64,000 nucleotides of DNA from Nodularia spumigena CCY9414 (GCF_000340565.2 NZ_CP007203.1:5278706-5342705), one strand, 5' to 3'. Counted from the first letter of the stretch, positions 19,590-30,179 are shown. The notes: a model not told the origin generated them from the sequence alone. Program-made: numbers and translations.

Positions 19590-20042
19590 TTAGCGTCTTA
19601 AAGACAAACGGGAGCGATTTTCCATTTCTTTACAAAGCCTAAGTTCTGTACCTTTGCGATTCCACTCGACTTGATCGAAAATTTGGTGTAGAAGACATAA
19701 ACCACGACCATTTTCTGACTCATCGGGTGGTAAATAATCTGTTGGTTCATCATCATCATTAGTAGATGCGGGAATAAAACCTTGTCCTTGGTCTGATATT
19801 ACCCACCAATACTGATTATCTATTAAGGAAAACCGGACTACAACTGTTTTACTAGGATCAAGATTATTACCGTGTTTGGCTGCATTAACTAAAGCCTCTT
19901 GGAGTCCTAGCCTTAGTTCTGCTTGGAGTTTGGCGGGAATTTCCGCCAACAGTAAATCTAAAATTGGGCATAGATAAAGAGTTGAGGCGAAACTAATCGT
20001 ACCCCAATTACGTCCAACTGGACGGAGGGAAATGGTAATCAC
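19590..20042 (-). CDS. Anti-sigma regulatory factor / serine-protein kinase (RsbW-like)
   Basis: The 150-residue protein is a stand-alone GHKL ATPase domain: N box EALVNAAKHGNN, G1 DQGQGF, G2 ENGRGLCLLHQI. This is the layout of RsbW/SpoIIAB-type proteins, which phosphorylate anti-anti-sigma factors in partner-switching systems. No STAS partner or sigma factor is adjacent, so its target is elsewhere. The C-terminus is Arg-rich. Confidence 0.85.
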   Translation of the reverse strand: MITISLRPVGRNWGTISFASTLYLCPILDLLLAEIPAKLQAELRLGLQEALVNAAKHGNNLDPSKTVVVRFSLIDNQYWWVISDQGQGFIPASTNDDDEPTDYLPPDESENGRGLCLLHQIFDQVEWNRKGTELRLCKEMENRSRLSLRR

Positions 20043-20281
20043 TAGAGAAACCCCGTAGCTTTCAGTTAGCTAGACATCAGTTTGCTATTACAGGCACACT
20101 GATTTAATTTGAGGTGGTCGTGCTGCCTTCAAACTTGCGTCTTGAGATACTAAATTTTGAAAATGCTAGGGAGCATTGACTCTATTTATCAGATGAGATT
20201 GCTGATACATAAAACGGCTATAAAAGAACTGGTAATGCATTTAGTGAGCAGCTAAAAGCATTGTAATTTTTGCTAAGAGTC

Positions 20282-20445
20282 AGAGGTGGGTTGTTGGCAC
20301 TCCTACACCTTTAAGGTGTGGGATTCTTCTTTCAATCAGCCAACTTATTTAGAGGAGTTTCCCCACCTAAACAGAGGTCGTTCTGTCCAGAAGCGTTGAT
20401 TCCGGTATGCCCTACCGTATTTTTGAGTCCTTTGGTAAATTGCCG
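20282..20445 (-). pseudogene. TnpB C-terminal relic with IS200/IS605 end hairpin
   Basis: On the minus strand, starting at 20430, an open stretch reads GLKNTVGHTGINASGQNDL then CLGGETPLNKLAD and a stop at 20332. This matches the usual C-terminal end of cyanobacterial IS200/IS605 TnpB proteins (…STVGHTEINA…CLGGET…). Upstream it soon meets a stop, so only about 40 codons remain. Just beyond the stop lies the hairpin CCTACACCT-TTA-AGGTGTGGG (20302-20322), like the subterminal hairpin of IS605 right ends. It explains part of the 520-bp gap between the anti-sigma gene and rlmD. Confidence 0.7.
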
Positions 20446-20564
20446 ATTTTTGCTTTAGACAATCCTATTCATGTTCTTTAGAGTTGATGCAACTTTAATG
20501 TTTGTCACAAAATCGTTTTTATTTTGGGCTTAATTCAATTTTAGCATTCTTAGTATGCACTCGA

Positions 20565-21971
20565 CTAGGAATTTGAATTTTGAGTTTTTGTTAAAGACTC
20601 AGTATTCCTATCCAAATGCGATCGCACTAGAAAGGCCACAGCTTCCACGTGGGCTGTTTGAGGAAAGAAATCAGCCGGTTGCACCCGTGTAATGGTATAT
20701 TGCCCATCTTCGCATAACAATTTCAGGTCGCGGGCAAGAGTGGCTACTTTACAACTGACGTAAACTATGCGTGAAGGTTTCGATCGCAATAAAGAATCGA
20801 TAACGGCGCGATCGCATCCTTTGCGGGGCGGGTCAAGTAACACTACATCTGGTACAATTCCCATTTCTGGCAGCAATTTCTCTACTGCTCCGACTTGGAA
20901 TGTGACATTATTAATGTCATTGTGCTGGGCGTTGACAATTGCCTGCTGTACTGCTTCTGGTTGTAATTCTATGCCTATGGCTTGGCGGACTTGTTTGGCT
21001 AAAGGCAAAGTCAAAGTTCCCATACCACAATATGCATCAATTAGCAACTCTTGTCCTTGAAGATTGAGTTCGGATTGAATTACCTGTAATAGTGCTTCTG
21101 CGGCTTCTGTATAAACCTGGAAAAAGGTATCTGGAAGGATTTGAAATTCTAAATCAGCGAATTTTTCTCGCAGGTAAGGAACGCCAGCAATGCAACGAGT
21201 TTCAGAACCAAAAATAGCATTTGTGCGATCGCTATTGCGATTTAACGACACACCCATCAATAGGGGATAGCGCTTTAACCATTCCTGCGCTTGGGTTTCA
21301 ATTCCTGGTAAATTCCAATCCTTGACAACCAAAGTCAACAACATTTCGCCAGTTCGCCGTCCAATGCGTAAACCCAGATGGCGGATTTGTCCTTGGTGTT
21401 TGCGTTCGTCGTAAATTCGCCAACCGCGCTGTTGGATGTCTTGTTTGACTTCAGCCAATAAAGGATTTAATCTTGCGTCTTGGACAGGACATTGATTTAA
21501 ATTAACTAATTGATGGCTACCTTTTTGGTAGTAACCAGCCTGTACTTGACCTGTGGCGGAAATTCCCAGAGGATAAGTAGATTTATTACGATAGCCCAAA
21601 GGTGCAGATGCAGTCAGCATCGGATCTACTGGGGGATTGACAAAACCGCCAATACGTTGTAAAGCTTGGATAACTTGATTATGCTTCGCGACAAGCTGAT
21701 AATTATAATCAATATGTTGCCACTGACAACCTCCACATTTATCAGCCACAATGCAACTAGGTCGCACCCGATGAGGAGAGGCTTCTAATAGCTCATGCAG
21801 TTTGCCGTGAGCGTATTTAGGTTTAACGTGTACTAAGCGTACTATAGCGCGATCGCCTGGAACCGTATCAGGAACAAAAACCACCTGTTCCTCAAAACGT
21901 CCCACACCTTCACCTGTATTACTCAGGTCAGCGATCGTAATTTCAATTAAATCACCCTGTTGTTTAGTCAT
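20565..21971 (-). CDS. rlmD: 23S rRNA (uracil-C5)-methyltransferase, RlmD/RumA family
   Basis: The 468-residue protein has an N-terminal TRAM domain (IEITIADLSNTGEGVGR), an iron-sulfur cysteine set (CIVADKCGGCQWQH plus a distal Cys), and a SAM-binding core YCGMGTLTLPLA. The catalytic LLDPPRKGCD and the cysteine nucleophile in VYVSCKVATLARD are also present. It makes 5-methyluridine in 23S rRNA; cyanobacterial members can act at one or two of the RlmC/RlmD positions, so exact site specificity is inferred. Heptamer repeats lie directly upstream of its start. Confidence 0.9.
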   Translation of the reverse strand: MTKQQGDLIEITIADLSNTGEGVGRFEEQVVFVPDTVPGDRAIVRLVHVKPKYAHGKLHELLEASPHRVRPSCIVADKCGGCQWQHIDYNYQLVAKHNQVIQALQRIGGFVNPPVDPMLTASAPLGYRNKSTYPLGISATGQVQAGYYQKGSHQLVNLNQCPVQDARLNPLLAEVKQDIQQRGWRIYDERKHQGQIRHLGLRIGRRTGEMLLTLVVKDWNLPGIETQAQEWLKRYPLLMGVSLNRNSDRTNAIFGSETRCIAGVPYLREKFADLEFQILPDTFFQVYTEAAEALLQVIQSELNLQGQELLIDAYCGMGTLTLPLAKQVRQAIGIELQPEAVQQAIVNAQHNDINNVTFQVGAVEKLLPEMGIVPDVVLLDPPRKGCDRAVIDSLLRSKPSRIVYVSCKVATLARDLKLLCEDGQYTITRVQPADFFPQTAHVEAVAFLVRSHLDRNTESLTKTQNSNS

Positions 21972-21977
21972 TACTTA

Positions 21978-22024
21978 TTAGTCATTAGTCATTGGTCATT
22001 GGTCATTGGTCATTAGTCATTGGG
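21978..22024 (+). repeat. TCATTGG/TCATTAG heptamer array
   Basis: About six to seven tandem 7-bp units (GTCATTG / GTCATTA) lie upstream of rlmD and are followed by C-rich CCCTGCT repeats to about 22080. Confidence 0.9.
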
Positions 22025-22168
22025 AAGTTACCGTCTTCTCCCCCCTGCTCCCTGCTCCCTGCTCCCCTGCCTCTTCCCCCCCACTCCTCATCTTTGTAAT
22101 TTTCCTTTCTTTGTGTACCTCCAACTCGTTAAACTAGCAAATAATATTTCGTGTGATTGCATATAGCT

Positions 22169-22654
22169 ATGACTGTCATTAGCCAAGTTATCCTCAAAGC
22201 CGACGACCAACTTCGTTACCCCAGCAGTGGTGAACTCAAAAGCATCAAAGAATATTTGCAAACCGGAGTACAACGGACGCGCATTGCTGCGACCTTAGCC
22301 GAGAACGAAAAAAAGATTGTTCAAGAAGCCACCAAAAAGCTTTGGCAAAAACGTCCTGACTTTATCGCACCCGGCGGTAATGCTTACGGTGAACGTCAAC
22401 GTTCCCTATGTATCCGTGACTTTGGCTGGTACTTGCGCCTCATTACCTATGGCGTACTTGCTGGCGACAAAGATCCAATTGAAAAAATTGGTTTAATCGG
22501 TGTGCGAGAAATGTACAATTCGTTAGGCGTTCCTGTCCCCGGTATGGTAGAAGCTATCAGCGCCTTAAAAACAGCCTCTCTTGACTTACTAAGTGCAGAA
22601 GATGCAGCCGAAGCAGCACCCTACTTTGATTACATCATCCAAGCGATGTCCTAA
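22169..22654 (+). CDS. apcD: Allophycocyanin alpha-B subunit ApcD
   Basis: The 161-residue biliprotein starts [19 protein letters not shown], the ApcD N-terminus, rather than that of ApcA. Cys81 in [13 protein letters not shown] binds phycocyanobilin, and Asp84 contacts the chromophore. ApcD is a terminal emitter in the phycobilisome core and favours energy transfer to photosystem I. The upstream TTG of the longer frame is rejected because ATG 22169 gives the exact family length. It is monocistronic, away from apcABC, as usual. Confidence 0.97.
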   Translation: MTVISQVILKADDQLRYPSSGELKSIKEYLQTGVQRTRIAATLAENEKKIVQEATKKLWQKRPDFIAPGGNAYGERQRSLCIRDFGWYLRLITYGVLAGDKDPIEKIGLIGVREMYNSLGVPVPGMVEAISALKTASLDLLSAEDAAEAAPYFDYIIQAMS

Positions 22655-23343
22655 TCAAACTGGTGTTCGTTCTAGGATTGTAATTCCAATCGACTCAAGT
22701 TAATTAGATCCATAAGATTCATCATTTGATCATAAGACCTCACGGTATGCGGGAAACGAGCGTGGCTTGGCTCCCTGAGAGGGAAGCGACACGGGCGGTT
22801 TTAACCGCCTCGGTCTTACTGCATCTCGACAATCTCCATCCCAATATGGTATTTTGGTGAATGCAGACTGCAACGGCGCAGCCAATGTTCTTAGAAAAAG
22901 TAAGCACAATGCTTTAAGCGGAGTGTCTAGTGGCTGATTGGCACAGCCTTTACGAGTGAAAATATCTGAAGAATCTCAGTGTCTTTAGACCTGAGAGTGT
23001 CAAAACCTCCCCACATTTGGTAATGACTTTGGCAAAATCTCTGTCAAGTTATTAACTGGATGTGGGGAAATTTTAAATAACAGTCCTAAAAAATCTGTAA
23101 ACATCTTTCCTTCTTAACTTGGCGAACTACAGCCCTTGCGGGCATCGCTGCGCGCGGGCGACTTGGCGGTTCGATAATAAGACTTACTAATTCACAACGA
23201 CAAAAATATCTTAACCAGCACCTGAAGATACCAGTAGTTCAACACAACATATCCAAAAAAATATGAATTGTATAGCGAGAACTGTAAATATAGTGTAACT
23301 AAATCGATACAATAGTCCTCTGTACTCTTGGTGCATTATCCCC
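22655..23343. other. Gene-free interval apcD-purL with palindromes
   Basis: No supportable gene is present in 690 bp. Visible structures are GGCGGTTTTAACCGCC (around 22797-22812), an 8-bp CCCCACAT/ATGTGGGG pair (23009-23016 and 23060-23067), and a GC-rich repeat ending CTTGGCGGTTCG (about 23117-23174). An 18-codon ORF at 22861 (MQTATAQPMFLEKVSTML) lacks a clear RBS. An apcD terminator and purL promoter are expected here but not identified. Confidence 0.5.
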
Positions 23344-25725
23344 ATGACCGCCACCTCCTCTACTCCCTTTTCCCCGCAAGAAATCGCCACCGAAGGATTA
23401 AAACCAGAAGAATATGCAGAAATAGTCAAACGCTTAGGGCGACATCCCAACAAAGCTGAACTGGGAATGTTTGGAGTGATGTGGTCTGAACATTGCTGCT
23501 ACAAAAATTCCCGCCCATTACTCAAACAGTTTCCCACCACAGGCCCCCGCATCTTAGTTGGCCCTGGCGAAAACGCTGGAGTTGTGGACATAGGCGACGG
23601 AAGACAATTAGCATTTAAAATTGAATCTCATAACCACCCCTCAGCTGTTGAACCTTTCCAAGGCGCAGCTACTGGTGTGGGCGGAATTCTTAGAGATATT
23701 TTTACAATGGGGGCGCGTCCCATTGCTTTATTAAATTCTTTACGTTTCGGTGATTTAGACGACCCGAAAACCCAAAGATTGTTTACAGGTGTTGTCGCGG
23801 GAATCTCCCATTATGGCAATTGCGTTGGGGTTCCCACAGTCGGTGGTGAAGTTTACTTTGATAAAGCTTACTCCGGAAATCCCTTAGTCAACGTGATGGC
23901 GCTGGGATTGATGGAAACGCCGGAAATTGTTAAATCGGGGGCTTCTGGATTCGGTAATCCGGTGCTGTATGTCGGTTCTACCACCGGACGCGATGGTATG
24001 GGAGGGGCAAGTTTTGCTAGTGCGGAATTAAGCGAACAGTCACTAGATAACCGTCCCGCCGTGCAAGTAGGCGACCCATTTATAGAAAAGTCTTTAATTG
24101 AAGCTTGTTTAGAAGCATTTAAAACTGGTGCAGTGGTCGCCGCCCAAGATATGGGTGCTGCTGGTATCACCTGTTCGACATCAGAAATGGCTGCTAAAGG
24201 TGGTGTGGGGATTGAATTTGATTTAGATAAGATTCCCGTGCGGGAACTGGGAATGGTTCCCTATGAATACCTACTTTCGGAATCTCAAGAAAGAATGCTT
24301 TTTGTCGCCCATAAGGGGCGGGAACAAGAGCTAATTGATATTTTTGAACGTTGGGGACTTCATGCCGTGGTTGCCGGTACGGTGATTGCTGAACCCATTG
24401 TGCGGATTTTATTCCAGGGTAAAATAGCCGCAGAAATTCCGGCTGAGGCTTTGGCGGAAAATACCCCACTTTATGAACGGGAATTATTGGCGGAACCACC
24501 AGAATATGCCCGTGAAGCTTGGAAATGGTCGCCTGATTATTTACCTGTTTGCACAACGTCTGGGATTGAAATTCAAGGAAAACTGCAATCTTGGGATGAT
24601 GTTCTGTTAACTTTGCTCGATACGCCGACAATCGCTTCTAAAAGTTGGGTCTATCGTCAGTATGACCATCAAGTTCAGAATAACACTGTAATTTTACCAG
24701 GTGGTGCTGATGCGGCGGTAGTGCGCTTACGTCCCTTGGAAACAACGCAAAATGAAAAATTAGCACCGGAAAGTTTTACATCAGGGGTGGCGGCGACTGT
24801 AGACTGTAATCCTCGGTATGTTTATCTTGACCCTTACGAGGGTGCAAAGGCAGTGGTGGCAGAAGCGGCTCGCAATCTTAGCTGTGTGGGTGCTGAACCT
24901 CTGGCGGTGACGGATAATCTCAATTTTGGCAGTCCAGAAAAACCCATTGGTTATTGGCAATTGGCTGAGGCTTGTCGGGGTTTGTCTGAAGGTTGTTTGG
25001 AATTGGCTACACCAGTTACAGGTGGGAATGTCTCTCTGTACAATGAAACTTTTGATTCTGAAGGTAATCCCCAACCAATTTATCCGACTCCGGTTGTGGG
25101 GATGGTGGGATTGATTCCCGATTTAAGCAAAATTTGTGGTCAAGGTTGGCAAGCCGCAGGTGATTTAATTTATCTTTTGGGTTTACCTCTGACATCCCCC
25201 ATTAGTTTGGGTGCATCTGAGTATTTAGCCACTATCCACAATACTGTGGCTGGTAAGCCTCCACGGGTAGATTTTGATTTGGAACGTCGTGTACAGCAAG
25301 TGTGCCGTGACGGTATTCGCGCGGGTTGGATAGGTTCCGCCCATGATTCTGCTGAGGGGGGAGTGGTTGTGGCTTTGGCGGAATCTTGCCTGGCTGGGAA
25401 TTTAGGCGCGGAAATTCAGCTAGAAATTTCTGAAAATCAGTTAAAACGTCTGGATGAGGTGCTGTTTGGTGAGGGTGGGGCGAGAATTTTAGTTTCGGTT
25501 ACATCATCAGAACAGAAAAATTGGGAATCCTACTTACAGGAGCATCTGGGAGAAAGTTGGCAAAAACTGGGTATGGTGAGGAATTTGGGCAGTTCTGAAG
25601 CGGGTTTGGAAATTTTAACTTCTGATAACCAAACCTTAATAAAAGTTAGTATGGAACAAATGAGCGATCGCTATTTCCAGGCAATTTCCAACCGTCTTTC
25701 TCACCCAACTAATACCCCCAATTAA
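23344..25725 (+). CDS. purL: Phosphoribosylformylglycinamidine synthase subunit PurL
   Basis: This 793-residue PurL carries out the ATP-dependent amidation of FGAR to FGAM in purine synthesis, using ammonia passed from PurQ with PurS. It has the N-terminal [44 protein letters not shown] (read as [14 protein letters not shown]), [15 protein letters not shown], the [15 protein letters not shown] block and a second AIRS-like half. The length fits the small PurL class that needs PurS and PurQ. It precedes purF in the same orientation by 276 bp. Confidence 0.98.
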   Translation: MTATSSTPFSPQEIATEGLKPEEYAEIVKRLGRHPNKAELGMFGVMWSEHCCYKNSRPLLKQFPTTGPRILVGPGENAGVVDIGDGRQLAFKIESHNHPSAVEPFQGAATGVGGILRDIFTMGARPIALLNSLRFGDLDDPKTQRLFTGVVAGISHYGNCVGVPTVGGEVYFDKAYSGNPLVNVMALGLMETPEIVKSGASGFGNPVLYVGSTTGRDGMGGASFASAELSEQSLDNRPAVQVGDPFIEKSLIEACLEAFKTGAVVAAQDMGAAGITCSTSEMAAKGGVGIEFDLDKIPVRELGMVPYEYLLSESQERMLFVAHKGREQELIDIFERWGLHAVVAGTVIAEPIVRILFQGKIAAEIPAEALAENTPLYERELLAEPPEYAREAWKWSPDYLPVCTTSGIEIQGKLQSWDDVLLTLLDTPTIASKSWVYRQYDHQVQNNTVILPGGADAAVVRLRPLETTQNEKLAPESFTSGVAATVDCNPRYVYLDPYEGAKAVVAEAARNLSCVGAEPLAVTDNLNFGSPEKPIGYWQLAEACRGLSEGCLELATPVTGGNVSLYNETFDSEGNPQPIYPTPVVGMVGLIPDLSKICGQGWQAAGDLIYLLGLPLTSPISLGASEYLATIHNTVAGKPPRVDFDLERRVQQVCRDGIRAGWIGSAHDSAEGGVVVALAESCLAGNLGAEIQLEISENQLKRLDEVLFGEGGARILVSVTSSEQKNWESYLQEHLGESWQKLGMVRNLGSSEAGLEILTSDNQTLIKVSMEQMSDRYFQAISNRLSHPTNTPN

Positions 25726-26001
25726 TTTTTTCATCCCCCATACGAGGATAATTAACCTCTGTGAGCAGAATTACGGTAATGTTTTAATAGATGGTTAAAG
25801 ATTCGTTAAGAATTTGGCAACTATCCTGCGACATAATCCCAGTGACCAAATAATTACTAATTTGTGGTTTGTCATTCGTAATTAATTCCAGATCAGGATG
25901 CAGCATAACTCACTCAATTTATTGATGAGTATAAATTACGACTTACGAATTATCAATTACCGATTATTTTGACTTGACACCCCAACCAGGAGCAATAGCT
26001 A

Positions 26002-27501
26002 ATGATTCCCATCCATTCCGTCACTTCGGATGAATACCCCAATCAGGAGACCAACCCAATTAATAGTCATGAACATCGACCAGACAAGCCAGAAGAAGCT
26101 TGTGGTGTTTTTGGCATCTACGCACCAGAAGCAGATGTGGCGAAAATGACCTACTTTGGATTGTATGCTCTCCAACATCGGGGTCAAGAATCGGCTGGAA
26201 TTGCGACCTTTGAGGGTGCAACAGTACACCTGCATAAAGACATGGGTTTGGTGTCTCAAGTCTTTAATGAAGCGGTTTTGGAGCATTTGCAGGGAAATCT
26301 CGCTATTGGTCACACTCGTTATTCCACTACTGGTTCTAGCCGCAAAGATAATGCCCAGCCTGCTGTGGTGGAAACTCGACTCGGTTCATTGGCTTTAGCA
26401 CATAACGGCAATTTAGTCAATACGCTACAATTACGCGAAGAGTTAGTCAAGACCAATGTAAGTTTAGTCACCACCACAGACTCAGAAATGATTGCTTTTG
26501 CGATCGCCGAAGCTGTCAACGCCGGTGCAGATTGGCTAGAAGGATCAATTCAAGCGTTTCATCGTTGCGAAGGTGCTTTTAGTTTAGTGCTGGGTACTCC
26601 CGCAGGCGTGATGGGTGTCCGCGATCCTAATGGTATCCGTCCCTTAGTAATTGGAACTTTACCCGGTAATCCAATTCGTTACGTCTTGGCTTCAGAAACT
26701 TGTGGTTTAGATATCATTGGAGCCGAATACTTACGAGATGTGGAACCAGGCGAGTTAGTTTGGATTACTGAAGCAGGTTTGGCTTCCTATCATTGGAGTC
26801 AAAAACCGGAGCGTAAGTTGTGTATCTTTGAGATGATTTACTTTGCTCGTCCTGATAGCATCATGCACAACGAAAGTTTGTACACCTACCGCATGAGATT
26901 AGGGCGACGCATAGCCGCAGAATCGGCTGTAGATGCTGATATTGTCTTTGGTGTTCCTGATTCGGGAATCCCTGCGGCTATTGGCTTTTCTCAAGCTTCT
27001 GGTGTACCTTACGCAGAAGGATTAATTAAAAATCGTTATGTGGGGCGCACTTTTATTCAGCCTACACAATCCATGCGCGAAACTGGGATTCGGATGAAAC
27101 TCAACCCCCTCAAAGATGTGCTGGTGGGTAAACGCGTGATTATTGTAGATGATTCTATTGTTCGGGGTACAACTAGCCGGAAGCTGGTTAAAGCCTTGCG
27201 TGAAGCTGGTGCAACAGAAGTACACATGAGAATTTCTTCTCCCCCAGTTACACATCCCTGTTTTTACGGTATCGATACCGATAGTCAAGATCATTTGATT
27301 GCTGCTACCAAATCAGTGGCAGAAATTGCCGCGCAGTTGGAAGTAGATAGTCTTGCTTATCTCAGTTGGGAAGGAATGCTAGAAGCAACGCAGGAAGATA
27401 CTAATAGTTTCTGTTCAGCTTGTTTTACTGGGGATTATCCTGTAGCTATTCCTGAGCAAGTCAAGCGTTCTAAGCTGATTTTGGAAAAAGTCGTAGTTTA
27501 G
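26002..27501 (+). CDS. purF: Amidophosphoribosyltransferase PurF
   Basis: PurF commits PRPP to purine synthesis, making phosphoribosylamine. The 499-residue precursor has a 33-residue propeptide before the N-terminal nucleophile Cys34 in EEACGVFGIY, the Ntn glutaminase features (HRGQESAGI, HTRYSTTG) and the PRPP loop VIIVDDSIVRGTTS. Cysteines near positions 395-455 are placed as for the [4Fe-4S] cluster of Bacillus-type enzymes. AGGAG lies 10 bp before the ATG. It is downstream of purL, possibly co-transcribed. Confidence 0.98.
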   Translation: MIPIHSVTSDEYPNQETNPINSHEHRPDKPEEACGVFGIYAPEADVAKMTYFGLYALQHRGQESAGIATFEGATVHLHKDMGLVSQVFNEAVLEHLQGNLAIGHTRYSTTGSSRKDNAQPAVVETRLGSLALAHNGNLVNTLQLREELVKTNVSLVTTTDSEMIAFAIAEAVNAGADWLEGSIQAFHRCEGAFSLVLGTPAGVMGVRDPNGIRPLVIGTLPGNPIRYVLASETCGLDIIGAEYLRDVEPGELVWITEAGLASYHWSQKPERKLCIFEMIYFARPDSIMHNESLYTYRMRLGRRIAAESAVDADIVFGVPDSGIPAAIGFSQASGVPYAEGLIKNRYVGRTFIQPTQSMRETGIRMKLNPLKDVLVGKRVIIVDDSIVRGTTSRKLVKALREAGATEVHMRISSPPVTHPCFYGIDTDSQDHLIAATKSVAEIAAQLEVDSLAYLSWEGMLEATQEDTNSFCSACFTGDYPVAIPEQVKRSKLILEKVVV

Positions 27502-27513
27502 TAATGAAAAAAA

Positions 27514-27689
27514 GGCGTTGCTGAACTAAAGTATGAAATTCCCAAATCACCTTGATTTTCTTCCTACCTTTGCGCCTACCCTTCGGGAACGGCTTCCCTT
27601 CGGGACGCTGCGCGAACGCCGAATGCGCCTTTGCGTGTTAGCGAAGCGGGGCGTAGCCCACCTAATTCATATTTGAAATCAGCAACGCC
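27514..27689 (+). repeat. MITE with GGCGTTGCTGA terminal inverted repeats
   Basis: A 176-bp unit is bounded by perfect 11-bp repeats GGCGTTGCTGA (27514-27524) and TCAGCAACGCC (27679-27689) and flanked on both sides by A-runs (AAAAAAA), suggestive of a target duplication. The interior is GC-rich and palindromic (CTTCGGGAACGG...). It sits 12 bp after purF. Part of it (27564-27689) recurs almost identically at 43743-43867. Confidence 0.8.
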
Positions 27690-27834
27690 TAAAAAAAATC
27701 TGAATTCAAGGGCGGGCATCTTTGCCCTCCCCCACAAGATTGATAATATTAATGTGTGTACTTCATTTACTTGCAAAGTGCTGTAAGTTAAATAGAACTG
27801 CTATAGTAATTTAATACCATTTCTTCAAGTACTT

Positions 27835-28842
27835 ATGGTATTGAATAAATTGTTTAAAGATATCATTATTAAACTACTTACTGGGGTTTCAAAACCTGAC
27901 TATGCTAAACTGGCTAGTCAACTAAGTTTAGCAGATGCGATCGCCAAAATTGATTGGCTTTTTGGTTGCGAGTCTGTCTTAAAGGAATTTAATTCAGATG
28001 TTACCGTTTCTTACTACACCCAAAGTGAGTGGGGTTATCAAATCTATCACTCTGGACAAGATGCTATCCATATGGCATTGAACCCTGATGGCGTATTTCA
28101 TCCAGATGGTTATTATGCTCAACCGCGAGTAGTTGCCGAACAAATTCGTGAACTTGATGCGAAAAATGTTTTAGAATTAGGATGCGGCAAAGGATTTAAT
28201 AGCTGTTTTTTAGCAGAGAAATATCCAGAAGTAAAATTCACTGGAATTGATATAACTTCAGCCCATATTAAAATAGCACGTCGCCAAGCAGAGCAATTTT
28301 CTAACTTATCTTTTCAAGAAGGTAACTTTAATCAATTAAACTTTTTAGATCAATCCTTTGATATTGTTTTTGCCTTTGAGTGTTTATGTCATGCATCTCC
28401 AGATGAAACACCACTAGCAGAAATTTTTCGGGTGCTGCGCCCTGGTGGCAAATTAATTGTATTTGATGGCTATCGTAAAATCAAGCTTGAACAACTTCCT
28501 CAGTTACTTCAAACCGCTACTCAACTTGTGGAAGTATCAATGGCAGTTCGTCATGGATTTTCACAAATTGATCATTGGAATACCATTGCACAATCCATTG
28601 GCTTTCGAGTACAAGTTATTGAAGATGTTTCCTCGTCAATTCAGCCTACTTTATTAAAATTACAAAAATTGTCCCTGAAACTTTTTTCTTTATCTTGGAA
28701 AGCTAAAATACTGGCTTATATGTTGCCTAAATATTTAGTAAGAAATTCCATTGCTGGTCTTTTAATGCCCTTCACTGTTAGCCCTAAAGGAGAAGCTTTC
28801 GGATATTATAAATTAATCTTAGAGCGCCCTTTAGAAGTATAA
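27835..28842 (+). CDS. Class I SAM-dependent methyltransferase
   Basis: The 335-residue protein has motif I VLELGCGKGFNSCFLA (around residue 107), acidic strand-2 end TGIDITSAH, EGNFNQLNF, and motif III-like RVLRPGGKLIVFDGY. The layout is that of UbiE/sterol-type small-molecule methyltransferases. A C-terminal 90 residues without clear homology follow. The ATG at 27835 has no strong RBS. The substrate is unknown and neighbours give no pathway. Confidence 0.8.
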   Translation: MVLNKLFKDIIIKLLTGVSKPDYAKLASQLSLADAIAKIDWLFGCESVLKEFNSDVTVSYYTQSEWGYQIYHSGQDAIHMALNPDGVFHPDGYYAQPRVVAEQIRELDAKNVLELGCGKGFNSCFLAEKYPEVKFTGIDITSAHIKIARRQAEQFSNLSFQEGNFNQLNFLDQSFDIVFAFECLCHASPDETPLAEIFRVLRPGGKLIVFDGYRKIKLEQLPQLLQTATQLVEVSMAVRHGFSQIDHWNTIAQSIGFRVQVIEDVSSSIQPTLLKLQKLSLKLFSLSWKAKILAYMLPKYLVRNSIAGLLMPFTVSPKGEAFGYYKLILERPLEV

Positions 28843-28850
28843 AAACAGTG

Positions 28851-29132
28851 TCAAGTATGCTGCATAAATTCAACTTTGGGTAATAAAGGATCTGTGACAA
28901 CTCCTACACCGCTAAAACCCCAACGTTTGAGCAAGTTTCCTAACTGTGTACCTGGAATAGATTCTACAGCGAAGCGGTTGGCTAATTCACCTGCATGGGT
29001 GTTGAGATAACTTAAAGCATCAAAGTTTTCCCGAAACAGTAATAAATAACCGGAATTTTCAGGATTGGGATGGGCTAGAAGATAACGACCGTCAGCTTGC
29101 GATCGCACTATATAATAAATTTCAGAAAACAT
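28851..29132 (-). CDS. Conserved small protein of unknown function
   Basis: The 93-residue protein (MFSEIYYIVRSQADGRYLLAHP...) is rich in aromatic residues and shows no motif I can place; its mix of strands and helices fits a small cytosolic fold. It starts 7 bp after the stop of the ABC permease gene on the same strand, so it is probably co-transcribed. A TTG 6 bp upstream is an alternative start. Confidence 0.7.
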   Translation of the reverse strand: MFSEIYYIVRSQADGRYLLAHPNPENSGYLLLFRENFDALSYLNTHAGELANRFAVESIPGTQLGNLLKRWGFSGVGVVTDPLLPKVEFMQHT

Positions 29133-29138
29133 ACTCAA

Positions 29139-30179
29139 TTAAGAATCCAAACGAATCCGGGGATCAGCTACCTTCAACAGCAAATCTGCGATTAAATTGC
29201 CGATATTCAGCAATACAGCACTCATGACCAGGCTAGCCATGACTAAATACTGGTCTTTTGCCATTACCGCCTGTAAAGTCAATCTACCTAAACCAGGCCA
29301 GTTAAAGAATTGTTCAGCAATGAATGCACCACCGAATAAACCCGCTAATTCAAATCCTAATATAGTAATGAGGGGATTTATGGCATTGCGGAGGGCGTGA
29401 ACGTAAATCACCCGATTTTCTGGTAGTCCCTTAGCACGAGCCGTTTGGATATAATCTTGACGCAGAACATCCAACAATTCACCGCGAGTGATTCTTTGCA
29501 AACCAGCAAAGCTAGTGATACTTAAGGCAATCGTTGGTAAAATCATATGCCAGCCGACATCAATGATTTTACCGAACCAAGAGAATTCCGCATGATTGAT
29601 GCTAGTCATCCCACCCACGGGGAATAAAGGTGAGGTGACTTGAGCAAATATGAGTAAAAACAAGGCTGTGATGAAACTGGGAAATCCTTGTCCGGTGTAA
29701 CTAATTACTTGTAAAATGCGGTCAGTGGCTTGATTTTGTTTGACAGCTGCCAGAATTCCAAAGGGAATGGCGATCGCCCAGGTGCAAAATAAAGAGGCGA
29801 TCGCTAAAAGCAAAGTGGCTGGTATCCGTTCCCACAACAGAGAAGCTACCGAACGTTGGTAAACAAAACTCGTGCCAAAATCTCCGTATCTCAAAATTCG
29901 CCATAACCATAACCCAAACTGTTCTGGCCAAGATTTATTCAGACCAAACTGTTCTCTTAATTCCTCAATTCGTTCTGGCGAAATTGTCGGATTTTGCCGC
30001 AGGGTATCTACATAATCCCCTGGAGATAGTTTCATGATAAAAAACGACAACGCCGTTGCCAATAGCAAGGTGAACAGTGCTTGCAATATCCGTTTCACCA
30101 CATAAAAAAATGTTTCGTTCGTGACTAGCCCCATGAGCCAATCCCGACCTGTCTCCAAGGAAATTTTCGTAGAAGTCAT
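29139..30179 (-). CDS. ABC transporter permease, DppB/OppB family
   Basis: The 346-residue inner-membrane protein has about six transmembrane helices, an N-terminal FYVVKRILQALFTLLLATALSFF segment (FYVVKRILQALF) and the family-typical KLSPGDYVDTLRQNPTIS. The EAA-like loop reads QDYIQTARAKGLPENRVIYVHALRNA. It would form half of the channel of a peptide/nickel/oligosaccharide importer. The partner permease, ATPases and binding protein are not adjacent, a common situation in cyanobacteria. The substrate is undetermined. Confidence 0.92.
   Translation of the reverse strand: MTSTKISLETGRDWLMGLVTNETFFYVVKRILQALFTLLLATALSFFIMKLSPGDYVDTLRQNPTISPERIEELREQFGLNKSWPEQFGLWLWRILRYGDFGTSFVYQRSVASLLWERIPATLLLAIASLFCTWAIAIPFGILAAVKQNQATDRILQVISYTGQGFPSFITALFLLIFAQVTSPLFPVGGMTSINHAEFSWFGKIIDVGWHMILPTIALSITSFAGLQRITRGELLDVLRQDYIQTARAKGLPENRVIYVHALRNAINPLITILGFELAGLFGGAFIAEQFFNWPGLGRLTLQAVMAKDQYLVMASLVMSAVLLNIGNLIADLLLKVADPRIRLDS

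Noticed and set aside
22797-22812. GGCGGTTTTAACCGCC palindrome as a known small RNA or tRNA
   Set aside because: It does not fit 6S, tmRNA, SRP, RNase P or tRNA features; kept only as a palindrome.
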